Assembly: GCF_030052815.1 (NCBI RefSeq) | Contig: NC_079505.1 | Coordinates: 74,992,668 to 75,056,667 of the forward strand | Direction of reading: 5' to 3' | DNA from: Hevea brasiliensis | Taxonomy: Eukaryota; Streptophyta; Magnoliopsida; Malpighiales; Euphorbiaceae | Length of the DNA stretch: 64,000 nt | In this document: positions 10,542 to 19,538 of the stretch, in pieces | Numbering within the stretch: the first letter of the stretch is position 1 | How the letters are laid out: each line of letters starts with the position of its first letter | Program-made: the position numbers and the translations under genes | The notes under the pieces: model-generated | Seen by the model: only the letters and a program-made list of their open reading frames with translations | Databases searched by the model: none | What the model was told of the DNA's origin: nothing

Positions 10542-11546
10542 ATTAACAGGAGCCTGAAAGGGACTTTTCCAATCTCCCGAATTTTAATTTCAGCTACATG
10601 TTACAAGAGCTTAAAGCTAAGGATTCTGGCATTCAAAGGTGCTGGGGATAAGGCTTCTAGATTCCTTGTGACTAAACGGGGAATACTAGACTGGATTTGC
10701 CGACCTTCCATGTATTCATCTTACCAATACCTATTAATGTCTAATCTATTCTGTTCCGTTTATTTTGGTTTTATTCCACTTTATGGCATCTTGCCGAATT
10801 GCCGTTTACGTCAGCCTAATAGTTTGGCTATTTTCCTAACGTGTCATTCAGACTCTCTTTTTTTTTAAAAGAGACCCTTAAGTTGCAGTTACCCACGTTT
10901 TACCCAACCACTCACACGCCGCTAGGAGCTAGAAAACTTGCATTCAGAAATGACGAAGATTAATAAAATGATAGACTAATCACTAAGGAGATAACTCGAG
11001 AGTAACATTCTTTGGGGTCCTTTTGCACAAAATGAACTTGGAGCAAATCGCATACGTAAGAAGAACAAAGTAAGTGCGAAAAGTAAACGTAAACACTTAA
11101 TAAAACAGCAATATGAGCTCTTACCTGTAAGGAGCCAAATCTATTGAAATAACTACGGGGTGGCAAATAGTGATAAGGCATCGGATTGATTAGTCTGAGG
11201 GCTGATGTTCGTCGTGAACTGAAGGGTGCTTAGCTAAAATGCAATCAGATTAAGATAAAAAAAAAAAAACGAGTGGAGTAAAGTTGAGCTTGGACAACAG
11301 AAATGAAAACAGAGATGATAAAGGGCTGAAAGTGAGAGTATGACCAGATACTGAACAAACTGGAAATGTAGAGTTCCAGTATTCAGAATCCTTTTCAAGA
11401 AAACACTTCAGAAAACTTGTTTCAAAAGTCTTTCTAATCAACCCTTCTAAGTAGCAAAGTAACAAACTGAATGAATTTTCAGAGTTCTTTCGCTATAATA
11501 ACTACCTCCTTTTTTTGCCCGTCCCCTGAACAGTTTTTCATGCAGG

Positions 11547-11555
11547 TATTTATAG
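11547..11555 (-). promoter_or_regulatory. TATA box of the Ogre LTR promoter
   Basis: The minus strand reads CTATAAATA about 310 bp from the outer LTR edge, a usual place for the Pol II promoter of a large LTR. No other clean TATA was noticed in this LTR. Confidence 0.6.
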
Positions 11556-12490
11556 GAATCGGGTGCTCCCCATGAAGGGTCAGGATTTATTTTGAGGGAG
11601 ATGGAGGGTCAAGATTTCGAAGGACATGATCGGATGTTCAGGAACTAAAGAGAATCAAAATGAATGGTGGAGATCACTCTTCAGAACATTTGTCCTTTTC
11701 TTCCTCCAATCTGACGGTCCCAAATCTTCTTGTCCGGAACGATCTGAGGGCTAAGAGCGAAAGACGCTGGTCTTGTCGTCTTCTCTCTTGATCCAAGGGT
11801 TCCGGGCTCGTCCTTACAAGTGAAATCAACGGTGGAAATTGGGATGTACAGGACTGTCATGACATACCCTGGCACCTGTTAGCATTGCGGGCGATTCTTA
11901 GGCGTGCGGTGGAGATCTCGCCGCCACGCTTTAACTACCTCTACGATTCGACGACGGTTATTTGGGATTTGTCTTATTCTTTTTGCCTTCCGACCTCTCC
12001 CACGCTCCTATTCCGATCTCTCATGCTGGTTTCCCATCTTCCGATCTATTATTCCGATCTTTCTCTTTCTCAGGTCCGGTCCGGTCAAAGCATTAATTTC
12101 CCCTCGATTCCCGGAAAGCCCGCTTTACGCTTCGACAATAAATGCCCTATTTTTCCCCTATATATACCCCTGACGAAAGAGACTTCCCTTCACCCGATTT
12201 TCCTCTCTTCCTTCTTATTTTCCAGTTCTAGCTGCTCCGGCGGTCGTTCCGGCCATGATTGTGGTTTTTGATCCCTTTCCGATGGACTTCTTTACCCACC
12301 GGCTGAAAATTTACGATCCCGGTGATCGAATAATCGTAAAAACCTTAACTGATGATGGTGAGAGAACTGAATCAATTGACCGATCTGGATGGCGGACCTC
12401 GATCGCGCCGATGGCGAACCGATCTGAGCAAATTGCTAATGTTCGGCCGACCCCTGGCGATCGCTCTTCCGAGCTTATTCGGCTTCTCAC

Positions 12491-12545
12491 CACATTGGGT
12501 GTTCCGACAGCGGTTTCCCTCCACATTGGGTGTTCCGACAGCGGG
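12491..12545. repeat. Direct repeat, 31-bp period
   Basis: CACATTGGGTGTTCCGACAG occurs at 12491 and again at 12522, followed by CGG in both cases. Two copies only. Confidence 0.85.
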
Positions 12546-12666
12546 TTAAGCTCCGGTCGGCGACACCCTGTGGATCAGTCACAATGTTGACTATTGACAT
12601 GGGCCTCTTTAGATAGGATGTTCCGCTGGTCTTTAGAGATCGGCCTTTTGATGTAATCAGATGTAA

Positions 12667-12770
12667 TCCGATCTTGAGATCGCCCAAATGATGTAATCTG
12701 ACTTTTGGAAATGTATTCCGATCTCTTGAGATCGCCCAAATGATGTAATCCGATCTTTTGGAAATAAAGA
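12667..12770. repeat. Direct repeat of about 50 bp containing a GATCTC/GAGATC palindrome
   Basis: Two units each contain TTGAGATCGCCCAAATGATG followed by a variant of TAATCCGATCTTTTGGAAAT. The second unit holds GATCTCTTGAGATC, a near palindrome. The repeats sit about 250-350 bp upstream of the TATA box at 13017. Confidence 0.8.
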
Positions 12771-13016
12771 TTTTATTTTGTCAATTATTATCTTATTAAT
12801 TATTTTTCGAGCTCTAATATAATTATCCGATCTGATTCTTTACCTGAATGACACTTATCCGATCTGTAGTTCGAAACACCTGGATCCGCCGCTCTATAGT
12901 TAACCGATCTCTTTATGGAATCTTGGGAATATTCGTGAGACGTGTCAGAACAGCTGGCGAGTCCCGCTATCCGATGCGCTGCCTGGAACCTCGTGAGCAT
13001 TAAATGCTCGGACGAG

Positions 13017-13024
13017 TATAAATA
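13017..13024 (+). promoter_or_regulatory. TATA box for the plus-strand two-ORF unit
   Basis: TATAAATA followed by GGGG, 158 bp upstream of the ATG at 13182. It is oriented with the downstream ORFs, which implies they are transcribed from their own promoter. Confidence 0.65.
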
Positions 13025-13181
13025 GGGGTGGGGGGTTAGTCATTCGCTCCTGTATGTCATTTTCAACCTCTTGCTCACAACTTCAAAGTTCTCTCATTTT
13101 CTCAAGTTCTTCCGACGCCGATCAGACTCCGGTAAGGGCTTTGATCTTCTTTTTAGTTTAAGTTCTTTATTTCTTTTGAAA

Positions 13182-14090
13182 ATGAGCGGTGCCGAAGGTC
13201 AGAGAGCAGCGAGCCCTCCTTTCATTCAGTTCTCGTGGTCATCTGACGAAGAAGAGGTGGTCGAGCCAAGCGCACAACCAGAACCTCCTAGGGTCTCCGT
13301 TCCAGCTCGGGGACGGATCGCACCATCAAGGCATGCACCTTCTTCAGGGAGGGAGAATCTTCCTATGGACGAGCTGCCATCGATCTTGCGAGAATCCGAT
13401 CTGCAATCGTTTAGCCAGGAGTACAATATTCGTCCTGATTCGTATGAACTCATCCAGTGTCACGGCTATCACCGAGCCGATTACTTCTTTAAAGAGAATG
13501 ATAGGGTTATGGTATACGAGGAACAGTTAAAGGCCGGTCTGCGGTTCCCTCTAGACGATTTCTTCAAGGAGGTCTTGAAATTTCACCGAGTATGTATTGC
13601 TCAAGTTCACCCCAACTCCTAGCGGATCTTAGTAGCTTTTCGAGGCCTGTGCCGAGCTAAGGGAATCAATCCTACTGCTAAGGTGTTCGCTGAACTGCAC
13701 AGGCTAACTCGCCGAAAGGATGACGAACACTGGTTCTTTCAGGCGAAGCCTCATTGTGGGCTCTTTACCGATCTGCCCTCCTCCCTTAAGAATTGGAAGA
13801 ATCGTTTCTTCATTCTGAGGAGCAAAGATCCGAGCTGCTTTGAGGACTTCCCCCGTAGCTGGTGGCACCAGGGACCCTTGATTCCGAAGCGCATCACCCT
13901 GAACAAGGAAGAAGACCTAATAGTGATGGAACTAAAGAGTCAGGCGGCCACTCAAAAGTTCTCCTGTTTAAATGCGGTGACTGCCGAGCTGCACCATTGG
14001 ACCATACAGCTGATCACCGGCCAAGATCGCGAACTCCGCTCTCTGACCTTGGCATTGGTAATTTCTACATCTCAGATCTCAGGACCTTAG
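13182..14090 (+). pseudogene. Transposase_28-like ('putative gypsy type transposon') protein, one internal stop
   Basis: The frame runs from ATG at 13182 to TAG at 14088-14090 with one internal TAG at 13620-13622. The residues around the stop, FPLDDFFKEVLKFHRVC ... HPNS followed by RILVAFRGLC, match the plant retrotransposon-associated domain Transposase_28 (PF04195, recognised from memory). A conserved Trp is expected at the stop, so TGG to TAG is the likely lesion. The N-terminus is acidic and proline-rich. The frame upstream of 13182 is open to 13071 but precedes the plausible start. The function of the family is unknown; proteins of this kind occur in large plant Ty3/gypsy elements, sometimes in antisense to pol. 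Confidence 0.7.
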
Positions 14091-14120
14091 CGATCTCACT
14101 GACCTCTTCTTTGTGCAGGT

Positions 14121-15044
14121 ATGGCGGGTGGTGAGGGTTCCAGAAAGCGGAAGAAGGAAAAGGAGATTTACCGGAAAGTAAAAGAGATGAAGCGTTCGGC
14201 ACGACTTCAAACACCCGGCCATGAACCTGGGGAGATACAAGGGGACCCGCCTCGACCTTCAGGACCGCCGATCACAGAAGCTGTCCGATCTCCTCCTCAA
14301 CGAGAAGAGCAGCCTCCACCTCCTTCAGTTGCTCCAAGCACAGAAAGGGGTCCTTCTCAATCTTCTGGGAGGGCCTCTTCTCGTGGCGCTCAAACGCTGA
14401 TCGACTCCCTGAAGAATAACCGGACTGTTCGGGAGAACCCCGGTTTTGCCAAAGTCTTGGGGTCTTCCATCTGCCTCCGAGAGGATCGGGACAGGCTATC
14501 CCCGGACAGCCTCGATGACATCTTGACTCGATCCATGAGCCTGAACGTGGAGTGCCTGGTGAACCAGACCATAGTTCGGGAAAAGGCTCATCGCCTGGGT
14601 AAGGAAGTCGAGAAGAAGAGTCAGGAAGTGGCTTCCCTCCGATCCCAACTCTTATCCACTCAGGATTACATCTCTCAAGTTGAGGGGCGGGCGAAGTTCT
14701 ATGAAGACAAGCTGGCCGAACAGAATCATGTTCTGGCTGAAAGGGATCGTGCTCTCGGGGAAGTCCAGGCGCTTCATGCCAACGAAGCTGCTCAGGTCGC
14801 TCAACTTATCGAGGAGCTTAAGGCGAAAGACGAAGAGATGGTGACGGGAATAGCCGGTGCCTATGTGAATGCTCACCAGGATCTCTTAGCCGAGCTCCAG
14901 AAGCGTTACCCAGAGGAGGACTTCTCTTGGATGGCCGACCTGGCTCCCGGGGGCGAGGGTGAGGATAGTGAGGAGGAGGCCGAGGGTGAGAGAGAGAGTG
15001 AGCAAAATGTAGATCAGGCTGGGGGTGATCCTCCAGCTGAATAA
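14121..15044 (+). CDS. Basic/coiled-coil protein, second ORF of the Transposase_28-like unit
   Basis: 307 codons from ATG 14121 to TAA 15042-15044. It starts with a lysine-rich stretch (SRKRKKEKEIYRKVKEMKR) that could be a nuclear localisation signal. A Pro/Ser-rich linker follows, then a coiled coil of about 120 residues (about 150-270) and a very acidic tail (GEDSEEEAEGERE). It lies 30 bp after ORF 13182-14090 and in the same frame, separated by TAG and TGA. A 61-nt GT-AG interval (14058-14118) lies between them but removing it does not keep the frame. I do not recognise a catalytic domain. Confidence 0.55.
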   Translation: MAGGEGSRKRKKEKEIYRKVKEMKRSARLQTPGHEPGEIQGDPPRPSGPPITEAVRSPPQREEQPPPPSVAPSTERGPSQSSGRASSRGAQTLIDSLKNNRTVRENPGFAKVLGSSICLREDRDRLSPDSLDDILTRSMSLNVECLVNQTIVREKAHRLGKEVEKKSQEVASLRSQLLSTQDYISQVEGRAKFYEDKLAEQNHVLAERDRALGEVQALHANEAAQVAQLIEELKAKDEEMVTGIAGAYVNAHQDLLAELQKRYPEEDFSWMADLAPGGEGEDSEEEAEGERESEQNVDQAGGDPPAE

Positions 15045-15607
15045 CTTGTACAAATTTTGAAATGAAATGGAATGCCTCTTTTGTTCAATGAATGGTTGTG
15101 ATCGAAAAATTTCTAAGCACTTGATTGTCTGAGTATATTGAAATAAATGAAAGCGATTATTATCCTAAGTGTGAGAGATCGGAAAACACAACATGCATGA
15201 GATTGGTAAGGAACCAACGCTAAAAGGAACTTAATTGAAAATTTGGCTTGAACATCTAAGATCGGGATCTTCATTAAACCGGATTGGAACCTTAGCTTGA
15301 TTATTCCTAAACTTTTTAAAAGGAGGTCGACCACGAATACTGGCAGCAAAGATCTAGTGTTAGTTCAATTCTGACAAGAGAGATCGGGAATATAGTTAAC
15401 TGATCAGGATATTTGACAATTGACTTGAGAGATCGGTGAATGATTTAAGAGACCGGTAAGGCTTTAACGGACACGAGAGCTTAGCATTGACTGAACTCTC
15501 TATGAAGAGAGATCGAAACTGCGATTAGGAGGCAAGGAGAGACTTAGTGCTAGGAATCGGTTTCGAAGTTTGTTGATTCTGGGGATCGGCCAAAATATGG
15601 TGTCGAC
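15045..15607 (+). other. 3' region of the Transposase_28-like unit, rich in AGATCGG words
   Basis: No ORF of interest. GAGATCGG or GAGACCGG recurs roughly every 50-100 bp, the reverse complement of the word that dominates 11.9-12.9 kb. The stretch ends TGTCGACA at 15600-15607, where it abuts the truncated TRIM LTR, so this may be the terminus of an inserted element. Confidence 0.45.
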
Positions 15608-15900
15608 ACCAGCATCTCTCCCGTGTTTTGCCTATGTGGGATTTGCCTAGGGTGTTACAATCCACCCCCCTTATGGGACTCAGCGTCCCCGCTGAGGTTT
15701 GCCCCACCATCGCTCAAGGTTGCAAGCGGAGCGGCTCTGATACCACAAATGTAATGGCCCGGCCCACTAGTGATATTGTCCGCTCTGAGCCGAAGCCCTC
15801 ACGGCTTTACAACGCGTCACTAGGGGTTATGAACCACCAACTTATAAACCCAGCATCTCTCCCGTGTTTTGCCGATGTGGGATTTGCCTAGGGTGTTACA
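15608..15900 (-). mobile_element. Truncated TRIM element (terminal-repeat retrotransposon in miniature)
   Basis: Minus-strand order: a complete LTR of about 150 bp (15751-15900), primer site TGGTATCAGAGC for initiator tRNA-Met near 15735-15746, a short non-coding middle, purine tract AAGGGGGGTGGAT (about 15661-15673), and only the first 50 or so bp of the second LTR before the break at 15607/15608. It is the same family as the complete copy at 30878-31269. It has no coding capacity and needs another element's enzymes. It appears inserted in Athila gag (junction at 15900/15901). Confidence 0.88.
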
Positions 15901-17342
15901 GTTTTCCTTGTGCTTTGCTGGAAGAGCTTGCTTGTTGAGCTATTTGGTTTTCCAACATCCTGTTATGAGTGGCAAGCTGGTCTATCCTTGAAGTTAATTG
16001 TTGAATCATTTCTCCTTGTTTCATTGGCGATTAAGAAATTCTCCATCATAGATTTAAAAATTGAATCTTGGTCTGAAGACTGAACTGGTGGTTGTGGAAT
16101 AGGTGCATTTTGATTCCTTTGTGGTGGAAATCTAGGTGGTACTCTGTTTTGCTGAAAATTTTGCTGTTGTTACTGAAAATTAGGAGGTTGTTGATAATTC
16201 TGTTGCTGCCCTTGTCGACCTCCCCAAGAAAAATTAGGATGGTTCCTCCATGTTGGATTATATGTAGCAGAAAAAGGATTACCAACTGGTTTCTGATTGT
16301 AATTCCCAACAAAATTAACTTGCTCATTTCCAATCTCTTGCCCATGGGGAGGAAAATCATTGATACAATGCATATTTCCCGTACCAACATCTTCTGTATG
16401 ACTAGATCCTCCAATTGATGAGTCAACCTTCATGCTTAACTTATCCATTTTTCTCGTCAAAGCATCAAATTTGGCATTGAACATACTCATGGCATCTAAT
16501 TCATATACACCAGCTGGTGACTTCTTCATTTCATTTCTTTCACAGCTCCATTAATAATTGTTGTAAGCAATTTTATCCAATGCTGAATAGGCTTCATCTT
16601 CTGACTTCTCCATAAGATCACCTCCTGAAGATGCATCAATTATACTTCTAATTGCTGGAGAAACACCATTGTAGAAATGTTGAACCAGCATCCATCTAGG
16701 GATTCCATGATGTGGACATCTCCTTTGAAGATCCTTATATCTCTCCCAAGCTTCATAGAGACTCTCATTATCCCTTGGTCTGAAAGAAGTTAATTCATTT
16801 CTCAATTTTGCAGTCTTGCTAGGAGGAAAGTATTGAGCAAAGAAAGCTTGTGACAATTCATCCCAAGTAGTTATTGAACCCAGAGGTAATGAATGCAACC
16901 ACTCCTTAGCACGATCCTGCAAAGAAAAAGGAAATAATCTCAGTCGGATGGCATCATCTAATACTCCATTTATCTTCAGAATGTCACTAATTTCAAGAAA
17001 ATGTGCAAGGTGAACATGTGGACTCTTAGTAGGACCTCCCCCAAAATGTGATTGTTGAACCATTTGACAAAGTGAGAGCTTCAACTCAAAGTTGTTTGCT
17101 TCCACTCTAGGCCTTGTAATACTTGGTCTAAATTCTCCAAAATTAGGAAAAGCATGATCCTTAATTTATCGGTTGTTGTTTGTCATAGCTTCTATCACTT
17201 GTTGCTTTTGATGTTGCTCTTGCTATCTTTGAATTTTGAGTTCAGTTTTTCTTCTTTTTGACTCTGCTCTTAAAGCTTTAGCTGTCTTTTCAATCTCAGG
17301 ATCAAAAATTAAATCAATTTCTGCACTTTTTGTTCTTCTCAT
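15901..17342 (-). pseudogene. Athila-type gag, N-terminal two thirds, with several stops
   Basis: The frame opens at ATG 17340-17342 (MRRTKSAEIDL) and the gag core reads DDAIRLRLFPFSLQDRAKEWLHSLP and QYFPPSKTAKLRNEL, the Retrotrans_gag signature, with a Gln/Asn-rich tail (GRQGQQQNYQQPPNFQ). In-frame stops lie at 17223-17225 (TAG), 17166-17168 (TAA), 16551-16553 (TAA) and 16170-16172 (TAA). A frameshift lies near 16020-16040. All four stops could come from Gln codons by C-to-T change except the one at 17166, which would need Arg or Gln. About 120 bp at 15901-16025 are identical to 36364-36485. Not functional. Confidence 0.85.
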
Positions 17343-17474
17343 ATAAAAGATATGTACCTGAAAAACCAAAATAAGAAAATCTCAAAGTAAAATGATAAAG
17401 AAGAGAAATTAAAATAAGAAATAAAATGCCCAAATTAACCAAACAATCAATCGTCTAATATCAAACAAAACAAT

Positions 17475-17492
17475 TCCCCGGCAACGGTGCCA
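17475..17492 (-). other. Athila primer binding site (tRNA-Asp type)
   Basis: Minus strand TGGCACCGTTGCCGGGGA next to the LTR end. The Athila consensus is TGGCGCCGTTGCCGGGGA, so one C-to-T change is present. Confidence 0.8.
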
Positions 17493-17498
17493 AAAACT

Positions 17499-19175
17499 TG
17501 GTTGCGTACTCCGAAAGTATACGGGTCGTTCAAGTAGTAAAGAAAATATATCATCCCACAAAGAATTGTTGTTTGAGTACCAAACTATAAAAGTCACGAT
17601 TATTTGGCCTATCGATAATTTATGCCAAAAATAGAGTAAGAGGTGCAGCAAATTAAATTGAAAAAAATAAGGAAATTATAATGAATTAAGCAATTAAAAT
17701 TCTAAGCACTATACTAATTTACTAAAATTTCAGCAAGTGACAAAAGATTTAATTAATTAATGGTAAAAATTGATTCCAGAGTTAAGGTTCATGAAGTAAA
17801 TTTCATTGGGATTTGGATAGGCAAAGCCAAGATTAAGGGAAATACAAGTTTGAAGGAAGTTGATTCTGATTTCCTTTAATTTCTCTTTCAAGCAAACTAA
17901 AGAGTGTTTTAAAGGAAACTAAACCCCATTCTCATGCGATGTTTAATTACCCAAAACCCTTTAAGCATTTTAATCAACTTGAAATTCCTCTTAACCCACT
18001 AGTTTATTCTAACACTAGGTGATTAAGTTCATTATCTTGATTATCTATCATAGATTTTCACCTCTCGGTCTTTCAATCTAAGATTAAGAACAAAACCCAA
18101 AAGGTACCAACAATGGGTATGTAAATAAGCACACAAGATAAGAATCCAAGTTTATATATACTAAAATCTGATTAAAACCAGTCCAAATCCACAAATAAAA
18201 CTTAAATCATTACACCAACTATGAAATCTTAAGTATCTACTCACTCATGCTTATATTTACAAGTAGAAAATATGAAATAGAGCAAGAAAACATGAAAATA
18301 AAACTAAAAATAAAAGAACCCAGAAGAAGAAGATCCAAATCTCTGAAAATGGAAGCTGGAAAACGTCACTCTGCAGGTGTTCTTCCTCCAAAAATGGCGT
18401 GATTCCCTCTTCCTCTCTCTTTTGATTTTTCTCTCTCTTTCTCCTTATGGTAAAAATGAGAATATGATGCTTTTATATCCCCTCAAGGATTGCCCTAAAA
18501 ATAGTCTCTAAAGGGATAAGGACAAAAGGTGTAAAATATGTGAAAAGCGAAAATTTTTCCATATCAACAAATCTGCCAGCGCCATCCCACATGCCTCATG
18601 TTGATTTCTGTTGTTTTTCACATGCCTCATGTTGATTCAGAGGAGGAGCCTTTAGATTCTGTACGACCAGCTACAAGGGGCATGTGGGAGTCCCTGAAAG
18701 TCTCGGCGTATTTTCTCCAAAATCTCTGTTTACACGACCCGCCACACGGGGCATGTGGAGGCCCATGAAACTTTCAGCATGTTTTGTTCCGAAGTCTCTG
18801 TTTACACGACCCAATGTGAATTTACATGCCTCATGTTGATTTCTGCTGGGTAACTCTTATCTTCACATGACCTTCAACACGGGGCATGTGGAGGTCCTTG
18901 AAAGTCTCGGCTGATCTTCTCCTTTAAGCAAATTTTCTTTACTTTTCACTCTACTTTAAGCTTCAAAATCACTTTGAATTTCTTCTATATGGACCTTTTT
19001 TCCTTTAAACCTTATTAAAACCTATCAAAAACATTAAAATTTCGAAAATCAAATATAATGAAACTAAAATTAACAAATTAACTAAAATAACCATTAAAAG
19101 CATAAAATTAATAAACTAAAAAGGCAAAATGGATGCAAAACTACTCTAAAATATCTATATAAATTGGGTTTATCA
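17499..19175 (-). repeat. Athila LTR (about 1,677 bp)
   Basis: Plus strand TGGTTGCGTACTCC to GGGTTTATCA, TG...CA ends, inner edge six bases from the primer site. A TATA box (minus TATAAAA) lies at 18471-18477, followed in transcription direction by pyrimidine/purine runs. The U3 part holds a family of palindromic words, annotated separately. No coding ORF. Confidence 0.8.
18590..18910. repeat. Repeated CATGCC/GGCATGTGG module in the Athila LTR
   Basis: ACATGCCTCATGTTGATT occurs three times and GGGGCATGTGG three times, linked by variants of CTGAAAGTCTCGGC and CTCTGTTTACACGACCC. The spacing is irregular, about 80-110 bp. Upstream of the LTR TATA box in element orientation, so it is a candidate enhancer-like array. 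Confidence 0.75.
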
Positions 19176-19538
19176 GTTGACAAGACTTGAGAAGCTTATT
19201 TGGGGGCTGCCTATTGGTGATCTTGATGTGGACAAGCTAGAGGGACAACACTTGGGGTCCTAGGTGCTTCCTAAACGTGCCAATTGCATTCATAGTGCAT
19301 CAAAGAGGTTAGTGCTCAAACTCCTCTTTTAAACTAGGGTTTAATTGAATTAATTTGTTAATTCACAATCTTGAATGGCAAACATAGATCCTAATATATA
19401 TTAAAAGTGTTTTAATATGTAATTGAATATTGAAATTAATTAGGCACATAAGAGATGTGGCATGATACATGTAACCCTAGAAGAAAAATTTTAAATTCAA
19501 TGCTCCAATGAACTAATCACCATGCTTCCGCTCCTTCA
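19176..19538 (+). repeat. 3' end of a Ty1/copia LTR (363 bp)
   Basis: Matches 28931-29293 (the end of the copia 5' LTR) along its whole length with few changes, beginning GTTGACAAGACTTGAGAAGC and ending GCTCCTTCA. Its left part was displaced by the Athila insertion at 19175/19176. The next five bases, CCTAT (19539-19543), equal the five bases before the copia LTR starts at 27220 and 63671. Confidence 0.88.

Larger units (their letters stand above)
1..11864 (-). mobile_element. Ogre/Tat-type Ty3/gypsy retrotransposon, 3' end beyond window
   Basis: On the minus strand, from right to left, the order is 5' LTR (9820-11864), tRNA-Arg primer site (9797-9816), a long leader, an extra ORF1 (7038-8933), gag, protease, a GT-AG intron, RT plus two RNase H domains, and the start of integrase. 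An ORF upstream of gag, a tRNA-Arg primer, a second archaeal-type RNase H and an intron between protease and RT are the known hallmarks of the Ogre branch of Tat elements. The gag-protease-RT-integrase reading frame is one and the same throughout, interrupted by stops at 4600, 583 and 220; ORF1 has one at 8415. The 3' LTR is off the left edge, so the target duplication cannot be checked. The copy is probably not autonomous. Confidence 0.92.
9820..11864 (-). repeat. 5' LTR of the Ogre/Tat element (about 2,045 bp)
   Basis: The inner border lies three bases from the primer site. On the plus strand the segment runs from TGTCGCAAGG to CTGTCATGACA, giving TG...CA ends with a short imperfect inverted repeat (TGTC/GACA). 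The outer border at 11,864 is chosen from this terminal motif, because the partner LTR is outside the window. The next five bases, TACCC, would be the target duplication. It contains a TATA box at 11547-11555 and a 58-bp tandem array. Confidence 0.75.
11865..13016 (+). other. Upstream region of the Transposase_28-like unit, rich in CCGATCT words
   Basis: About 1.15 kb without a convincing gene. The word CCGATCT or a close variant recurs many times, and two short direct-repeat sets lie at 12491-12545 and 12667-12770. ORFs of 60-130 codons here are in unrelated frames with no recognisable domain. It is most simply the promoter/LTR side of the unit that follows. I cannot place its left terminus because the Ogre LTR abuts it. 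Confidence 0.5.
15901..19175 (-). mobile_element. Athila-type Ty3/gypsy element, 5' LTR and gag only
   Basis: Minus-strand order: LTR 17499-19175, tRNA-Asp-type primer site 17475-17492, gag 15901-17342, then truncation at the TRIM. The LTR begins TGATAAACCC on the minus strand, a familiar Athila start. The outer edge is joined to the copia LTR fragment at 19176, so this element inserted into a copia LTR. Protease and pol are not here; a gag C-terminus/protease piece of the same family lies at 35570-36485. Confidence 0.85.

Noticed and set aside
11885..12590. Overlapping plus- and minus-strand ORFs of 65-128 codons
   Set aside because: No domain, no shared frame, within repeat-rich upstream sequence; chance ORFs in GC-richer DNA.
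14058..14118. 61-nt GT-AG intron joining ORFs 13182-14090 and 14121-15044
   Set aside because: Splicing puts the downstream sequence out of frame with the coiled-coil ORF, and 61 nt is short for a plant intron. Kept as two ORFs.
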